Source: Paludibacteraceae bacterium
GTDB lineage: Bacteria > Bacteroidota > Bacteroidia > Bacteroidales > Paludibacteraceae
NCBI GenBank assembly: GCA_017961765.1
Contig: JAGCWQ010000195.1
Span: 1 to 38,095 of the forward strand
DNA: 38,095 nt
Direction: 5' to 3'
The notes under the pieces were generated by a model. That model was not told where the DNA came from, searched no databases, and saw nothing but the letters and a program-made list of their open reading frames with translations. The position numbers were made by a program, and so were the translations under genes. Shown piece after piece: positions 9,014 to 16,138 of this stretch. Every line of letters begins with the position of its first letter. The first letter of the stretch is position 1.

Positions 9014-10432
9014 ATGTTGATGGAAAAGTATTGTTTGAAGGATAAAATATTCAAGACGTTGTCGGAGGTGGCAGATGGGTTGGGTCTGGAGTGCTATGTG
9101 ATTGGCGGCTATGTCCGTGATTTGATTCTGAACCGTCCCTCCAAAGACATAGATGTGGTGGTTGTCGGGAGCGGAATTGAGATGGCTCAGGCTGTGGCTC
9201 ATAAGTTGGGTAGGGGAACCAACCTTTCTGTTTTCAAAAACTTTGGCACGGCCCAGATCAAACGGGGTTCCTTGGAGTTGGAATTTGTGGGAGCCCGCAA
9301 GGAGTCGTATCATCGAGACTCCCGTAATCCGATAGTCGAGGACGGCACTTTGGAGGACGACCAAAATCGTCGGGATTTTACCATCAATGCTTTGGCCATC
9401 TGTCTGAACAAGGATCGCTTTGGCGAATTGGTCGATCCCTTCAACGGAATGCGTGATATGGAGACTCGTATCATTCGTACTCCTTTGGATCCTGACATTA
9501 CCTTTAGCGACGATCCTTTGCGTATGATGCGTTGTATTCGTTTTGCTACGCAATTGGGCTTTTTCATCGAGGAACGTACCTTTTTTGCAATCGAACGAAA
9601 CAAGGATCGTATTCAGATTATTTCCAAGGAGCGTATTGCCGATGAATTGAATAAGATTGTCGCTTCGCCGAAGCCGGGCATAGGTTTTGACCTTTTGGAG
9701 CGTTCAGGCTTGTTGGAGCTTATTTTCCCTGAGATGCATAAACTGAGGGGTGTCGAGGAGAAGGAAGGAAGAGGTCACAAAGATAATTTCCTTCATACGT
9801 TGCAGGTGCTCAATTCCTTGGCCGAGCGGTCGGATGATTTGTGGTTGCGTTGGGCGGCTGTCTTCCATGACATAGGAAAGCCTTATACCAAGAAGTGGGA
9901 TCCGAAGATTGGCTGGACTTTCCATAACCATAACTTTGTCGGTGCTAAGATGATTCCGGGTGTCTTCAAGAAGATGAAGTTCCCGATGAATGAGAAGATG
10001 AAGTTTGTTCAAAAGATGGTCGATCTGCACATGCGTCCTATCTCGTTGGTCGATGACGGAGTTACGGATTCGGCAGTTCGTCGCCTACTCTTCGACGTGG
10101 GGGATGATTTGGAGTCGCTCATGCTTCTTTGTGATTCGGACGTGACTTCCAAGAATAAGGAGAAGCAACAACGCTATAAGGAGAATTTCAAGTTGGTGAT
10201 GCAGAAAATGCATGATATCGACGAGAAGGATCGCATCCGTAATTTCCAGCCTCCTATTCAGGGCGATGAAATTATGCGCATATTCGGGTTGCCTCCTTGT
10301 GCTACGGTGGGCACGATTAAGATGGCGATCAAGGATGCCATTTTGGACGGCGTTATTCCGAATGAATATGAACCTGCATATCAGTTTATGTTGGAAAAAG
10401 CGAAAGAGCTGGGATATGAACCAAAATCTTAA
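9014..10432 (+). CDS. cca: CCA tRNA nucleotidyltransferase / poly(A) polymerase family protein with HD domain
   Basis: The 472-residue protein adds or repairs the 3' CCA end of tRNAs. The nucleotidyltransferase head has YVIGGYVRD (Gly31, Gly32, Arg35, Asp36) and the metal pair Asp45 and Asp47 in SKDIDVVVVG. The DDQNRRDFTINALA and DDPLRMMRCIRFATQLGF motifs follow. A C-terminal HD phosphohydrolase domain begins near FHDIGKP (His285, Asp286). The HD fusion is common in Bacteroidota. ATG 9014 or ATG 9020 is the likely start. The frame is open back to 8924, but those codons overlap the promoter and the preceding terminator. Poly(A) polymerase activity cannot be excluded from sequence alone. Confidence 0.9.
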   Translation: MLMEKYCLKDKIFKTLSEVADGLGLECYVIGGYVRDLILNRPSKDIDVVVVGSGIEMAQAVAHKLGRGTNLSVFKNFGTAQIKRGSLELEFVGARKESYHRDSRNPIVEDGTLEDDQNRRDFTINALAICLNKDRFGELVDPFNGMRDMETRIIRTPLDPDITFSDDPLRMMRCIRFATQLGFFIEERTFFAIERNKDRIQIISKERIADELNKIVASPKPGIGFDLLERSGLLELIFPEMHKLRGVEEKEGRGHKDNFLHTLQVLNSLAERSDDLWLRWAAVFHDIGKPYTKKWDPKIGWTFHNHNFVGAKMIPGVFKKMKFPMNEKMKFVQKMVDLHMRPISLVDDGVTDSAVRRLLFDVGDDLESLMLLCDSDVTSKNKEKQQRYKENFKLVMQKMHDIDEKDRIRNFQPPIQGDEIMRIFGLPPCATVGTIKMAIKDAILDGVIPNEYEPAYQFMLEKAKELGYEPKS

Positions 10433-10459
10433 TGACATTTGTTAAGTTTTTCTGTAAGA

Positions 10460-10491
10460 TTTGTGAAAGTCTTGCTCTTTTCGTACTTTTG
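10460..10491 (+). promoter_or_regulatory. Consensus promoter of the small basic protein gene
   Basis: TTTG (10460-10463), 20 bases, TACTTTTG (10484-10491): both elements match the Bacteroidota consensus perfectly. The start site is near 10497. Confidence 0.8.
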
Positions 10492-10528
10492 CATTGAATT
10501 TGTGATTCACCTCAAAGACTTTTGTTTT

Positions 10529-10711
10529 ATGGATGGATTGGAAAAAATAATCATGGAAGGTTCCGTGTTTCGGAAGTCTTCGGGCCCTGCAGGAGATAAG
10601 GCGGGGAAGGTAAAAACAAAGGCTAAAAAAACCTCATACATAAAGGGGGCTCATGGATCGGGCTCTGCTAAGATGAAGGCGGAGTACCGAAGGCGGCGAG
10701 CATCCCGATAG
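10529..10711 (+). CDS. Small basic protein, unknown function
   Basis: A 60-residue frame starts MDGLEKIIMEGSVF and ends EYRRRRASR. It is rich in Lys, Arg, Gly and Ser, with no hydrophobic segment and no Cys. I do not recognise a family; it is not ribosomal protein Thx as I know it. The case for a gene is its setting: a perfect promoter about 40 bases upstream and an intrinsic terminator 30 bases downstream form a self-contained transcript of about 275 bases. The high charge suggests nucleic-acid or ribosome binding. A second ATG at 10553 would give 52 residues. A non-coding RNA is the main alternative. Confidence 0.5.
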   Translation: MDGLEKIIMEGSVFRKSSGPAGDKAGKVKTKAKKTSYIKGAHGSGSAKMKAEYRRRRASR

Positions 10712-10740
10712 CACAAATCTCACCGATCTTTGAGCTAAAT

Positions 10741-10772
10741 AAAGACGCATGGCATCCGCTGTGCGTCTTTTT
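10741..10772 (+). terminator. Rho-independent terminator after the small basic protein
   Basis: AAAGACGCA (10741-10749) pairs perfectly with TGCGTCTTT (10762-10770) around a 12-base loop, and the T-run continues to 10772. Confidence 0.85.
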
Positions 10773-10845
10773 GCATAGGTAGGGGGCTGATGCCTGGTCT
10801 ATTTTTCCTTTTTGTAAGTAGTATTTGTCGGAAGAGGAACAAATG

Positions 10846-10877
10846 TTTGCCGATTTTGCATAGTCGTCGTAACATTG
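10846..10877 (+). promoter_or_regulatory. Promoter of the pdxS-pdxT operon
   Basis: TTTG (10846-10849), 20 bases, TAACATTG (10870-10877), with one mismatch in the -7 element. The start site near 10883 gives a leader of about 60 bases. Confidence 0.6.
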
Positions 10878-10943
10878 CACCGCAATTGAGAATTGAGGGA
10901 AATCCCCGGTTCATACTATTATTTTGAAGACTATAAGAAGGAA

Positions 10944-11819
10944 ATGGAACAAGACAGACAACAACTTAACCGTCAACTTGCGCAGATGCTGAAGGGCGGT
11001 GTCATTATGGATGTGACGACTCCGGAGCAGGCTCGGATCGCAGAGGAGGCAGGTGCTTGCGCAGTAATGGCTTTGGAACGAATCCCGGCGGATATCCGTG
11101 CGGCAGGCGGCGTTTCGAGAATGAGCGACCCTAAGATGATTCGAGGCATCCAAGAGGCGGTGACTATCCCAGTCATGGCAAAGTGCCGTATCGGGCATTT
11201 CGTTGAGGCACAGATTTTGGAGGCTATTGAGATTGACTATATTGACGAGAGCGAAGTCCTCTCTCCAGCCGATGACGTTTATCACATTGACAAGAGGCAG
11301 TTTAAGGTGCCTTTCGTGTGCGGCGCAAGGGATCTTGGCGAGGCACTCCGCCGTATCAATGAAGGTGCCACGATGATTCGTACGAAGGGAGAACCTGGCA
11401 CAGGAGATGTGGTTCAAGCAGTTCGTCACATGCGTAAGATGCAGAGCGAAATCCGTCGTGTTCAATCTATGTCCGAAGACGAATTGTATGAGGCGGCTAA
11501 GCAGTTGCAAGTGCCTTACGACTTGGTTTTGGAGGTCCATCGGAACGGAAAACTTCCTGTGGTCAACTTTGCGGCTGGCGGTGTGGCAACTCCTGCTGAT
11601 GCGGCTTTGATGATGCAGTTGGGTGCAGAAGGTGTCTTTGTAGGTTCGGGCATATTCAAAAGTGGTAATCCAAAGAAGCGTGCTGCGGCTATCGTGCAAG
11701 CGGTCACGAATTATCGTGATGCCAAGCTTATCGCTCAATTGAGTGAGGATTTGGGTGAAGCTATGGTGGGTATCAATCCGCAGGAGATTAAGTTGATTAT
11801 GGAGGAACGAGGCAAATAA
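10944..11819 (+). CDS. pdxS: Pyridoxal 5'-phosphate synthase, lyase/synthase subunit
   Basis: The 291-residue protein makes pyridoxal phosphate from ribose 5-phosphate, glyceraldehyde 3-phosphate and ammonia delivered by PdxT. The start at ATG 10944 gives [19 protein letters not shown], matching family N-termini and length; an in-frame TTG at 10893 would add 17 atypical residues. Catalytic Asp23 (GGVIMDVTT) and the Schiff-base Lys80 ([10 protein letters not shown]) are present, as are the second lysine region [10 protein letters not shown] and the phosphate loop [13 protein letters not shown]. It is followed by pdxT and a probable regulator in the same direction. Confidence 0.97.
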   Translation: MEQDRQQLNRQLAQMLKGGVIMDVTTPEQARIAEEAGACAVMALERIPADIRAAGGVSRMSDPKMIRGIQEAVTIPVMAKCRIGHFVEAQILEAIEIDYIDESEVLSPADDVYHIDKRQFKVPFVCGARDLGEALRRINEGATMIRTKGEPGTGDVVQAVRHMRKMQSEIRRVQSMSEDELYEAAKQLQVPYDLVLEVHRNGKLPVVNFAAGGVATPADAALMMQLGAEGVFVGSGIFKSGNPKKRAAAIVQAVTNYRDAKLIAQLSEDLGEAMVGINPQEIKLIMEERGK

Positions 11820-11838
11820 TAACGGAAGTAGGATCGAA

Positions 11839-11885
11839 GGCGGGTTCCGTAGGGGCAACCTTGTGGAACTCGCCCTAATATAGGG
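11839..11885 (+). other. Two overlapping stem-loops between pdxS and pdxT
   Basis: GGCGGGTTCC (11839-11848) pairs with GGAACTCGCC (11865-11874) over 10 base pairs with one G-T. CCCTA (11873-11877) pairs with TAGGG (11881-11885) around ATA. The helices share bases 11873-11874, so they compete at the edge. The second ends 7 bases before the GTG start of pdxT. There is no T-run. A role in the PdxS:PdxT ratio or translational control is inferred. Confidence 0.55.
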
Positions 11886-11892
11886 TAGTGAG

Positions 11893-12453
11893 GTGAAAAT
11901 TGCAGTTTTGGCACTTCAAGGTGCGTTTGTGGAGCATGAGGTTGTGCTTCGTCGTTTAGGACATACTCCGTTCGAAGTCAGAAAATTGGAGGATTGGAAC
12001 CAACCGAAGGATGGGTTGATTCTCCCTGGTGGTGAGAGTACGACCATGATGCGCCTGCTCAAGGACGAAGGACTCTTCGAACCCATCCGTCAGGAGATAA
12101 AGGCAGGCCTTCCGGTGATGGGTACCTGCGCTGGGATGATTCTTTTGGCAAAAAACCGACTCGAATGTATGGACATAGAGGTGTTGCGGAATGCTTATGG
12201 ACGTCAGTTGGGCAGTTTCAACACGATAGGACGTGTGGATGAGGTGGGAGAGGATGTCTTGATGACCTTCATCCGTGCTCCTTATATCCAGTCTTATCAG
12301 AAGGACGTGCGTCCGTTGGCTGTCGTCGATGGACGGACGGTGGCGGCACGGCAGGGCAATTGCTTGGCGTGTTCTTTCCATCCTGAGTTGACGGACGATA
12401 CACGATGGCATCGCTATTTTTTAGATATTTGTGAAACAAGAGATAAACAATAG
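11893..12453 (+). CDS. pdxT: Pyridoxal 5'-phosphate synthase, glutaminase subunit
   Basis: The 186-residue class I glutamine amidotransferase supplies ammonia to PdxS. It starts at a GTG, giving MKIAVLALQGAFVEHE as in the family. The glutamine-binding motif LPGGEST is at 44-50. The catalytic triad is Cys79 (GTCAGM), His163 and Glu165 (FHPEL). Its stop codon lies one base before the ATG of the next gene, which argues strongly for co-transcription and probable translational coupling. Confidence 0.96.
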   Translation: MKIAVLALQGAFVEHEVVLRRLGHTPFEVRKLEDWNQPKDGLILPGGESTTMMRLLKDEGLFEPIRQEIKAGLPVMGTCAGMILLAKNRLECMDIEVLRNAYGRQLGSFNTIGRVDEVGEDVLMTFIRAPYIQSYQKDVRPLAVVDGRTVAARQGNCLACSFHPELTDDTRWHRYFLDICETRDKQ

Positions 12454-12454
12454 T

Positions 12455-13627
12455 ATGAAGGAGTTTATTCCCATTCTCTCTGTGACCGGTTCTGACGGAA
12501 CGGGTGGTTCTGGTATTCAAGCGGATATCAAGACTTGTGCGGCCTTGGGAGGTTATGCCTTGTCTGTCGTGACAGCGGTGACGGTCCAAGATACGCGAGG
12601 GATACAGTCCACGCATCCAATTCCGGCAGGTGTGATTGATTCCCAACTGGAGAGTATCACGCACGATATGCCACCTTACGCAGTCAAGGTGGGAATGCTC
12701 TGTGATGTGGAGGCGGTGCGTGTGGTGGGCGACCATATCCGCAAACTTCGGAATGTGGTTTTGGATACCGCCTTTGTCTCTTCCCGTGGAGAGTCCATAG
12801 CCAATCGTGACGTGATAGACCGGGTGGGGAGGACGCTAATGCCTTATAGTGATATAGTTATCATGAAGCGTCGTGAGGTGGAATTGTTCCTTGGCAAGGA
12901 GATTTCCAATCAAGATGAGTTGGTGGACTCTGCACACTCCTTGTTGGAGAGATTTGGAATGAATGCTGTGATTATCCAAGCAGTCATGCAGGATGATGGG
13001 ACCTATGGAGACCTTTTCCTTACGGCGGATCCTTCGAAACAAAGCGGTTTGCTATCTCAATATTTTGTCCTTCCTGATTTTACGGATTGCAATACGCACG
13101 GACTTGCAGGAACACTTTCTGCTTGTATTGCCACTTATTTGGCGCAAAAGAAGAGTTTGGTAGAGGCTGTGGAATTATCGTATCGCTATTTGCAGACGCT
13201 CACGATCTATTCCGTCCATTCTCCGTTGGGACACCACTCCTCCATTATCGGGCATCAAGGCAGGGCCGATCGTACGCTCTCTTCAACTAGGCATTTCACG
13301 CCTCGTCAGCAGGAGATTTACAACGCTTTTATGCAGTTGGTTGCCAATCATTGTGACAAACAGCATGATGTGCTTTTTTATGCGGATCGGCTTAATATCT
13401 CCACGCGCTATCTTACCCAAGTCACGATGTCTATTTGTGGAAAATCATCCAAGCAGCTGGTGGTGGAGGCTGTCGTGGCCAATGCTTCTAAGCTTTTGTC
13501 CACCACGACATTTAGCATGCAGGAGGTGGCTTACCGTTTGGGGTTCTCTTCTCAGGCACAGTTTGCCCGTGTTTTTAAACAAGTGAAGGGCGTTTCTCCG
13601 TCTGATTATAGGACAGGGGTAGAGTAG
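12455..13627 (+). CDS. Fusion of a degenerate ThiD/pyridoxine-kinase-fold domain with an AraC-type DNA-binding domain; probable B6 (or HMP) sensing regulator
   Basis: The 390-residue protein has two parts. Residues 1-270 align with ThiD along their length: GSDGTGGSGIQADIKT at 12-27, AVTVQDTRGIQ and YAVKVGML. The substrate pocket is thus kept, but the catalytic parts are not. The anion hole and Cys of NTHGTGC read NTHGLAG (Asn213-Gly219), the TPN motif reads MKR (137-139), and the KGG nucleotide motif reads QAV (175-177). Residues 290-390 are an AraC/XylS domain with two helix-turn-helices (about 307-330 and 355-387, ending VAYRLGFSSQAQFARVFKQ). It follows pdxT by one base. I infer a ligand-sensing transcription factor for pdxST; thiamine-pathway control is the alternative. 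An in-frame GTG at 12431 overlaps pdxT. Confidence 0.85.
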   Translation: MKEFIPILSVTGSDGTGGSGIQADIKTCAALGGYALSVVTAVTVQDTRGIQSTHPIPAGVIDSQLESITHDMPPYAVKVGMLCDVEAVRVVGDHIRKLRNVVLDTAFVSSRGESIANRDVIDRVGRTLMPYSDIVIMKRREVELFLGKEISNQDELVDSAHSLLERFGMNAVIIQAVMQDDGTYGDLFLTADPSKQSGLLSQYFVLPDFTDCNTHGLAGTLSACIATYLAQKKSLVEAVELSYRYLQTLTIYSVHSPLGHHSSIIGHQGRADRTLSSTRHFTPRQQEIYNAFMQLVANHCDKQHDVLFYADRLNISTRYLTQVTMSICGKSSKQLVVEAVVANASKLLSTTTFSMQEVAYRLGFSSQAQFARVFKQVKGVSPSDYRTGVE

Positions 13628-13745
13628 TCTTCTCTTTGAAATGTTAAATATTGATGTGCTTGTTTTGTCAAAACGACGAATAGGAGTATGTGTGCTTAAT
13701 GGAAATCAATATATATTTATAAAAACAAGAAAAAAGCCTAATATT

Positions 13746-13776
13746 TTTGTGGATTTCTGATATTTTTATAACTTTG
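13746..13776 (+). promoter_or_regulatory. Consensus plus-strand promoter facing the small minus-strand unit
   Basis: TTTG (13746-13749), 19 bases, TAACTTTG (13769-13776), a perfect match. Its transcript would start near 13782 with a stem-loop, run antisense to the 33-codon ORF, and could continue as a leader of about 600 bases into the ABC-F gene. Confidence 0.65.
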
Positions 13777-13783
13777 AATGTAG

Positions 13784-13825
13784 AAAAAAATAATGGTCAC
13801 CGTTGTTCACACAAGGATGACCATT
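13784..13825 (-). terminator. Intrinsic terminator of the small minus-strand unit
   Basis: AATGGTCA (13792-13799) and TGACCATT (13818-13825) form a perfect 8-bp stem, with further pairing inside (TTGT with ACAA). Read on the minus strand, it is followed by an A and then seven Ts (13790-13784). On the plus strand no T-run follows. Confidence 0.75.
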
Positions 13826-13861
13826 GTAAAATTTTAATCACATAAAACGAACTGAAACTAT

Positions 13862-13963
13862 TTAGTATGCTGAAAAAATACTTTTTCTACTTAACTTGAG
13901 CAAATGCTGTGCCATGATTGTTTGTTCTGCCTTGTTCTGCTGTTGATTCAAGAAAACACGCAT
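13862..13963 (-). CDS. Putative 33-residue small protein
   Basis: The minus-strand frame runs from an ATG at 13963-13961 to TAA at 13864-13862. The product begins MRVFLNQQQNKAEQ and ends SRKSIFSAY. It is Gln-rich and then basic, probably one amphipathic helix, with no membrane segment. I know no family for it. The support is context: a perfect consensus promoter about 90 bases upstream and an intrinsic terminator about 40 bases downstream define a transcript of about 260 bases. Its 5' leader can fold (GAAGGT with ACCTTC). The transcript may instead act as an RNA, with the ORF incidental. Confidence 0.45.
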   Translation of the reverse strand: MRVFLNQQQNKAEQTIMAQHLLKLSRKSIFSAY

Positions 13964-14052
13964 GTAATTGCAAAAGAACGTTGTTGAAACTAGCACAATC
14001 GTTTGTCTCAGCGAAGGTTGTGTTTCTATCACCTTCCTTTTTAATAACGACG

Positions 14053-14083
14053 CAAAATTACATTTATTTTATCAAACCTCAAA
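14053..14083 (-). promoter_or_regulatory. Consensus promoter of the small minus-strand unit
   Basis: On the minus strand, TTTG (14083-14080), 19 bases, TAATTTTG (14060-14053), a perfect match. The start site is near 14047. Confidence 0.75.
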
Positions 14084-14193
14084 AAAAATAGTAAAAATTC
14101 TTTTGTTTTGTCATAATGTATTGATATATAAGATGATGAATCTAGTTATTTGTTGGAAAATTTAGGCTTTGCAAGTTGAGGGGGAAGGCTGTG

Positions 14194-14215
14194 TTTGCAT
14201 CAATGGGGATGCAAA
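14194..14215. repeat. Perfect 8-bp inverted repeat upstream of the ABC-F gene
   Basis: TTTGCATC (14194-14201) and GATGCAAA (14208-14215) are exact inverted copies around a 6-base spacer. No T-run lies on either side. It could be an operator or a leader hairpin, lying about 95 bases upstream of the ABC-F -33 element (14310). Confidence 0.5.
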
Positions 14216-14309
14216 TTGAAAGTCTGCACTCTCTGCAAAACGGTGGCTTCCGGCCTCGCTGCCCTTCCTCCTTGTCTCCTAATTGGTTGTGTTTTGTCAT
14301 TCTCTTGTG

Positions 14310-14341
14310 CTTGTGTGGGGCCGTCTTTTTTTGTAAGTTTG
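14310..14341 (+). promoter_or_regulatory. Proximal promoter of the ABC-F gene
   Basis: CTTG (14310-14313), 20 bases, TAAGTTTG (14334-14341). The -7 element is perfect and the -33 has one mismatch. The start site near 14347 gives a leader of about 36 bases. Confidence 0.65.
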
Positions 14342-14382
14342 CAATCGCAAAAATGAGTGTTAACAGAAAGAATTAAGTATTT

Positions 14383-16026
14383 GTGATTTCAGTAGAAGGT
14401 TTAACGGTGGAGTTCTCTGGCTCTACGTTATTTGAGAATATTTCGTTTCAGGTGAATGAGAAGGATCGCATCGCCTTGATGGGTAAAAACGGTGCGGGAA
14501 AATCAACGCTTTTGAAAATATTGGCAGGTGTGCAGCAACCTACGAGGGGTTCGGTTTCGGCTCCGAAGGGTACGGTTATTGCCTATTTGCCCCAACATTT
14601 GATGACGGAAGACCATCGGACGGTTTTTGAGGAGGCCTCTTTGGCTTTTGCCGAACTTTTCGCCATGGAAAAGGAAATCGAGCGCTTGAACAATGAATTG
14701 GCAACGCGGACGGATTACGAGAGCGACTCCTATATGGAGTTGATAGAAAAGGTCTCTACTCTTAGTGAGAAGTATTATTCCATAGAAGAGACGAATTACG
14801 AGGCGGATGTTGAGAAGACTTTGTTGGGTCTCGGTTTCGTGCGGGAGGATTTCAATAAGCCGACGAAAGAGTTCAGCGGCGGTTGGCGTATGCGTATCGA
14901 GTTGGCGAAGATCCTTTTGCGCAAGCCCGACGTAATTCTCTTGGACGAGCCTACCAACCATCTTGACATCGAATCCATCCAATGGTTGGAAGAGTTCTTG
15001 GTGGAGAGTGCCAAGGCGGTTATCGTCATTTCTCACGACCGTGCTTTCGTAGATAACATCACGACCCGAACCATTGAGGTGACGATGGGCCGTATCTATG
15101 ATTATAAGGTGAATTATTCCCATTATCTGGAACTTAGGAAAGAACGCAGGGCTCAGCAACAGAAGGCTTACGACGACCAGCAAAAGATGATTGCGGAAAC
15201 TAAGGAGTTCATTGAACGCTTCAAGGGAACTTACTCTAAGACGTTGCAGGTGCAGTCACGAGTGAAGATGCTTGAAAAATTGGAATTGGTGGAGGTGGAC
15301 GAGGAGGATACCTCGGCTTTGCGGTTGAAGTTCCCGCCTTCGCCTCGTTCGGGCAGCTATCCTGTCATTGCGGAGAATGTCGGTAAATCCTATGGCGACC
15401 ACCTCGTTTTCCAAAATGCTTCGTTTACGATTGAAAGGGGCGACAAGGTGGCTTTCGTTGGCAAGAACGGCGAGGGTAAGTCCACGATGGTGAAGTGCAT
15501 CATGCAGGAGATTGACCATGCTGGAAAGTTGACGTTGGGGCATAATGTGATGATAGGCTATTTCGCCCAAAACCAAGCCTCCTTGTTGGATGGTGAACTA
15601 ACCGTCTTCCAAACGATAGACGATGTGGCGAAGGGAGATATCCGTAATAAAATCAAGGATTTGCTGGGCGCATTCATGTTTGGTGGCGAGAACTCGACGA
15701 AAAAGGTGAAGGTGCTTTCCGGAGGTGAGCGGACCCGTCTGGCCATGATTAAGCTGCTTTTGGAGCCTGTCAATTTGTTGATACTCGATGAGCCGACCAA
15801 CCACTTGGATATGAAGACGAAAGATATCTTGAAGTCGGCCTTGAAGGATTTTGACGGCACGTTGATTGTTGTATCCCACGACCGTGATTTTTTGGATGGG
15901 TTGGTTACGAAGGTTTATGAGTTTGGAAACAAGAAGGTTACGGAGCATCTTGATACGATATACGAATTCTTGAAAAAGAAGAAGATGGAGAACTTGCGTG
16001 AGATGGAGCGTAAAGCAAAGGCTTGA
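14383..16026 (+). CDS. ABC-F family ribosome-associated ATPase (Uup/EttA/YdiF-like)
   Basis: The 547-residue protein has two ABC ATPase domains and no membrane segment, which defines the ABC-F class. These proteins act on stalled or initiating ribosomes, and some confer antibiotic resistance. First domain: Walker A GKNGAGKST at 34-42, signature FSGGWRMR near 164, DEPTNHLD near 188. The linker between the domains is Lys/Gln/Glu-rich and probably coiled. Second domain: GKNGEGKST near 361, LSGGERTR near 445, DEPTNHLD near 469. The start is a GTG, giving MISVEGLTVEF. The C-terminal tail is short and basic, unlike the long Uup coiled coil. Which ABC-F subgroup it belongs to cannot be fixed by eye. 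Confidence 0.93.
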   Translation: MISVEGLTVEFSGSTLFENISFQVNEKDRIALMGKNGAGKSTLLKILAGVQQPTRGSVSAPKGTVIAYLPQHLMTEDHRTVFEEASLAFAELFAMEKEIERLNNELATRTDYESDSYMELIEKVSTLSEKYYSIEETNYEADVEKTLLGLGFVREDFNKPTKEFSGGWRMRIELAKILLRKPDVILLDEPTNHLDIESIQWLEEFLVESAKAVIVISHDRAFVDNITTRTIEVTMGRIYDYKVNYSHYLELRKERRAQQQKAYDDQQKMIAETKEFIERFKGTYSKTLQVQSRVKMLEKLELVEVDEEDTSALRLKFPPSPRSGSYPVIAENVGKSYGDHLVFQNASFTIERGDKVAFVGKNGEGKSTMVKCIMQEIDHAGKLTLGHNVMIGYFAQNQASLLDGELTVFQTIDDVAKGDIRNKIKDLLGAFMFGGENSTKKVKVLSGGERTRLAMIKLLLEPVNLLILDEPTNHLDMKTKDILKSALKDFDGTLIVVSHDRDFLDGLVTKVYEFGNKKVTEHLDTIYEFLKKKKMENLREMERKAKA

Positions 16027-16071
16027 TTTTCCCTCTTTCGAAACGCTTGTCATTGTTGAGACGAGACTTAC

Positions 16072-16133
16072 GGCCTGAAAGACCATTGTGACTAAATGAG
16101 AAAACGTTGCATTACCTCTCAGGCTGTTTTTTT
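16072..16133 (+). terminator. Possible terminator after the ABC-F gene
   Basis: GGCCTGA (16072-16078) pairs with TCAGGCT (16119-16125) over 7 base pairs with one G-T, followed by seven Ts (16127-16133). The loop is long, about 40 bases, so efficiency is uncertain. Confidence 0.45.
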
Positions 16134-16138
16134 GTAAA

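Larger units (their letters stand above)
13628..14382. other. 755-base intergenic island with convergent promoters
   Basis: No long gene lies here. It holds a consensus plus-strand promoter (13746-13776) facing a consensus minus-strand promoter (14083-14053). Between them are a minus-strand 33-codon ORF and its terminator. Beyond lie an 8-bp perfect inverted repeat (14194-14215) and the ABC-F promoter (14310-14341). Bases 13628-13745 show nothing I can name. Confidence 0.6.

Noticed and set aside
10681-10943. A PLP or thiamine riboswitch upstream of pdxS
   Set aside because: The leader is only about 60 bases and lacks the conserved THI-box text; no PLP riboswitch is recognisable here.
10911-11858. 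315-codon open frame on the minus strand across pdxS
   Set aside because: Antisense shadow of pdxS; low-complexity His/Arg/Leu composition and no motif.
13968-14165. 65-codon plus-strand ORF with a TTG start
   Set aside because: It lies antisense to the promoter and leader of the minus-strand unit, has a weak start and an AT-driven residue mix.
14176-14376. 66-codon plus-strand ORF before the ABC-F gene
   Set aside because: It overlaps the ABC-F promoter and an inverted repeat, and its composition (Cys- and Ser-rich) is unlike neighbouring proteins.
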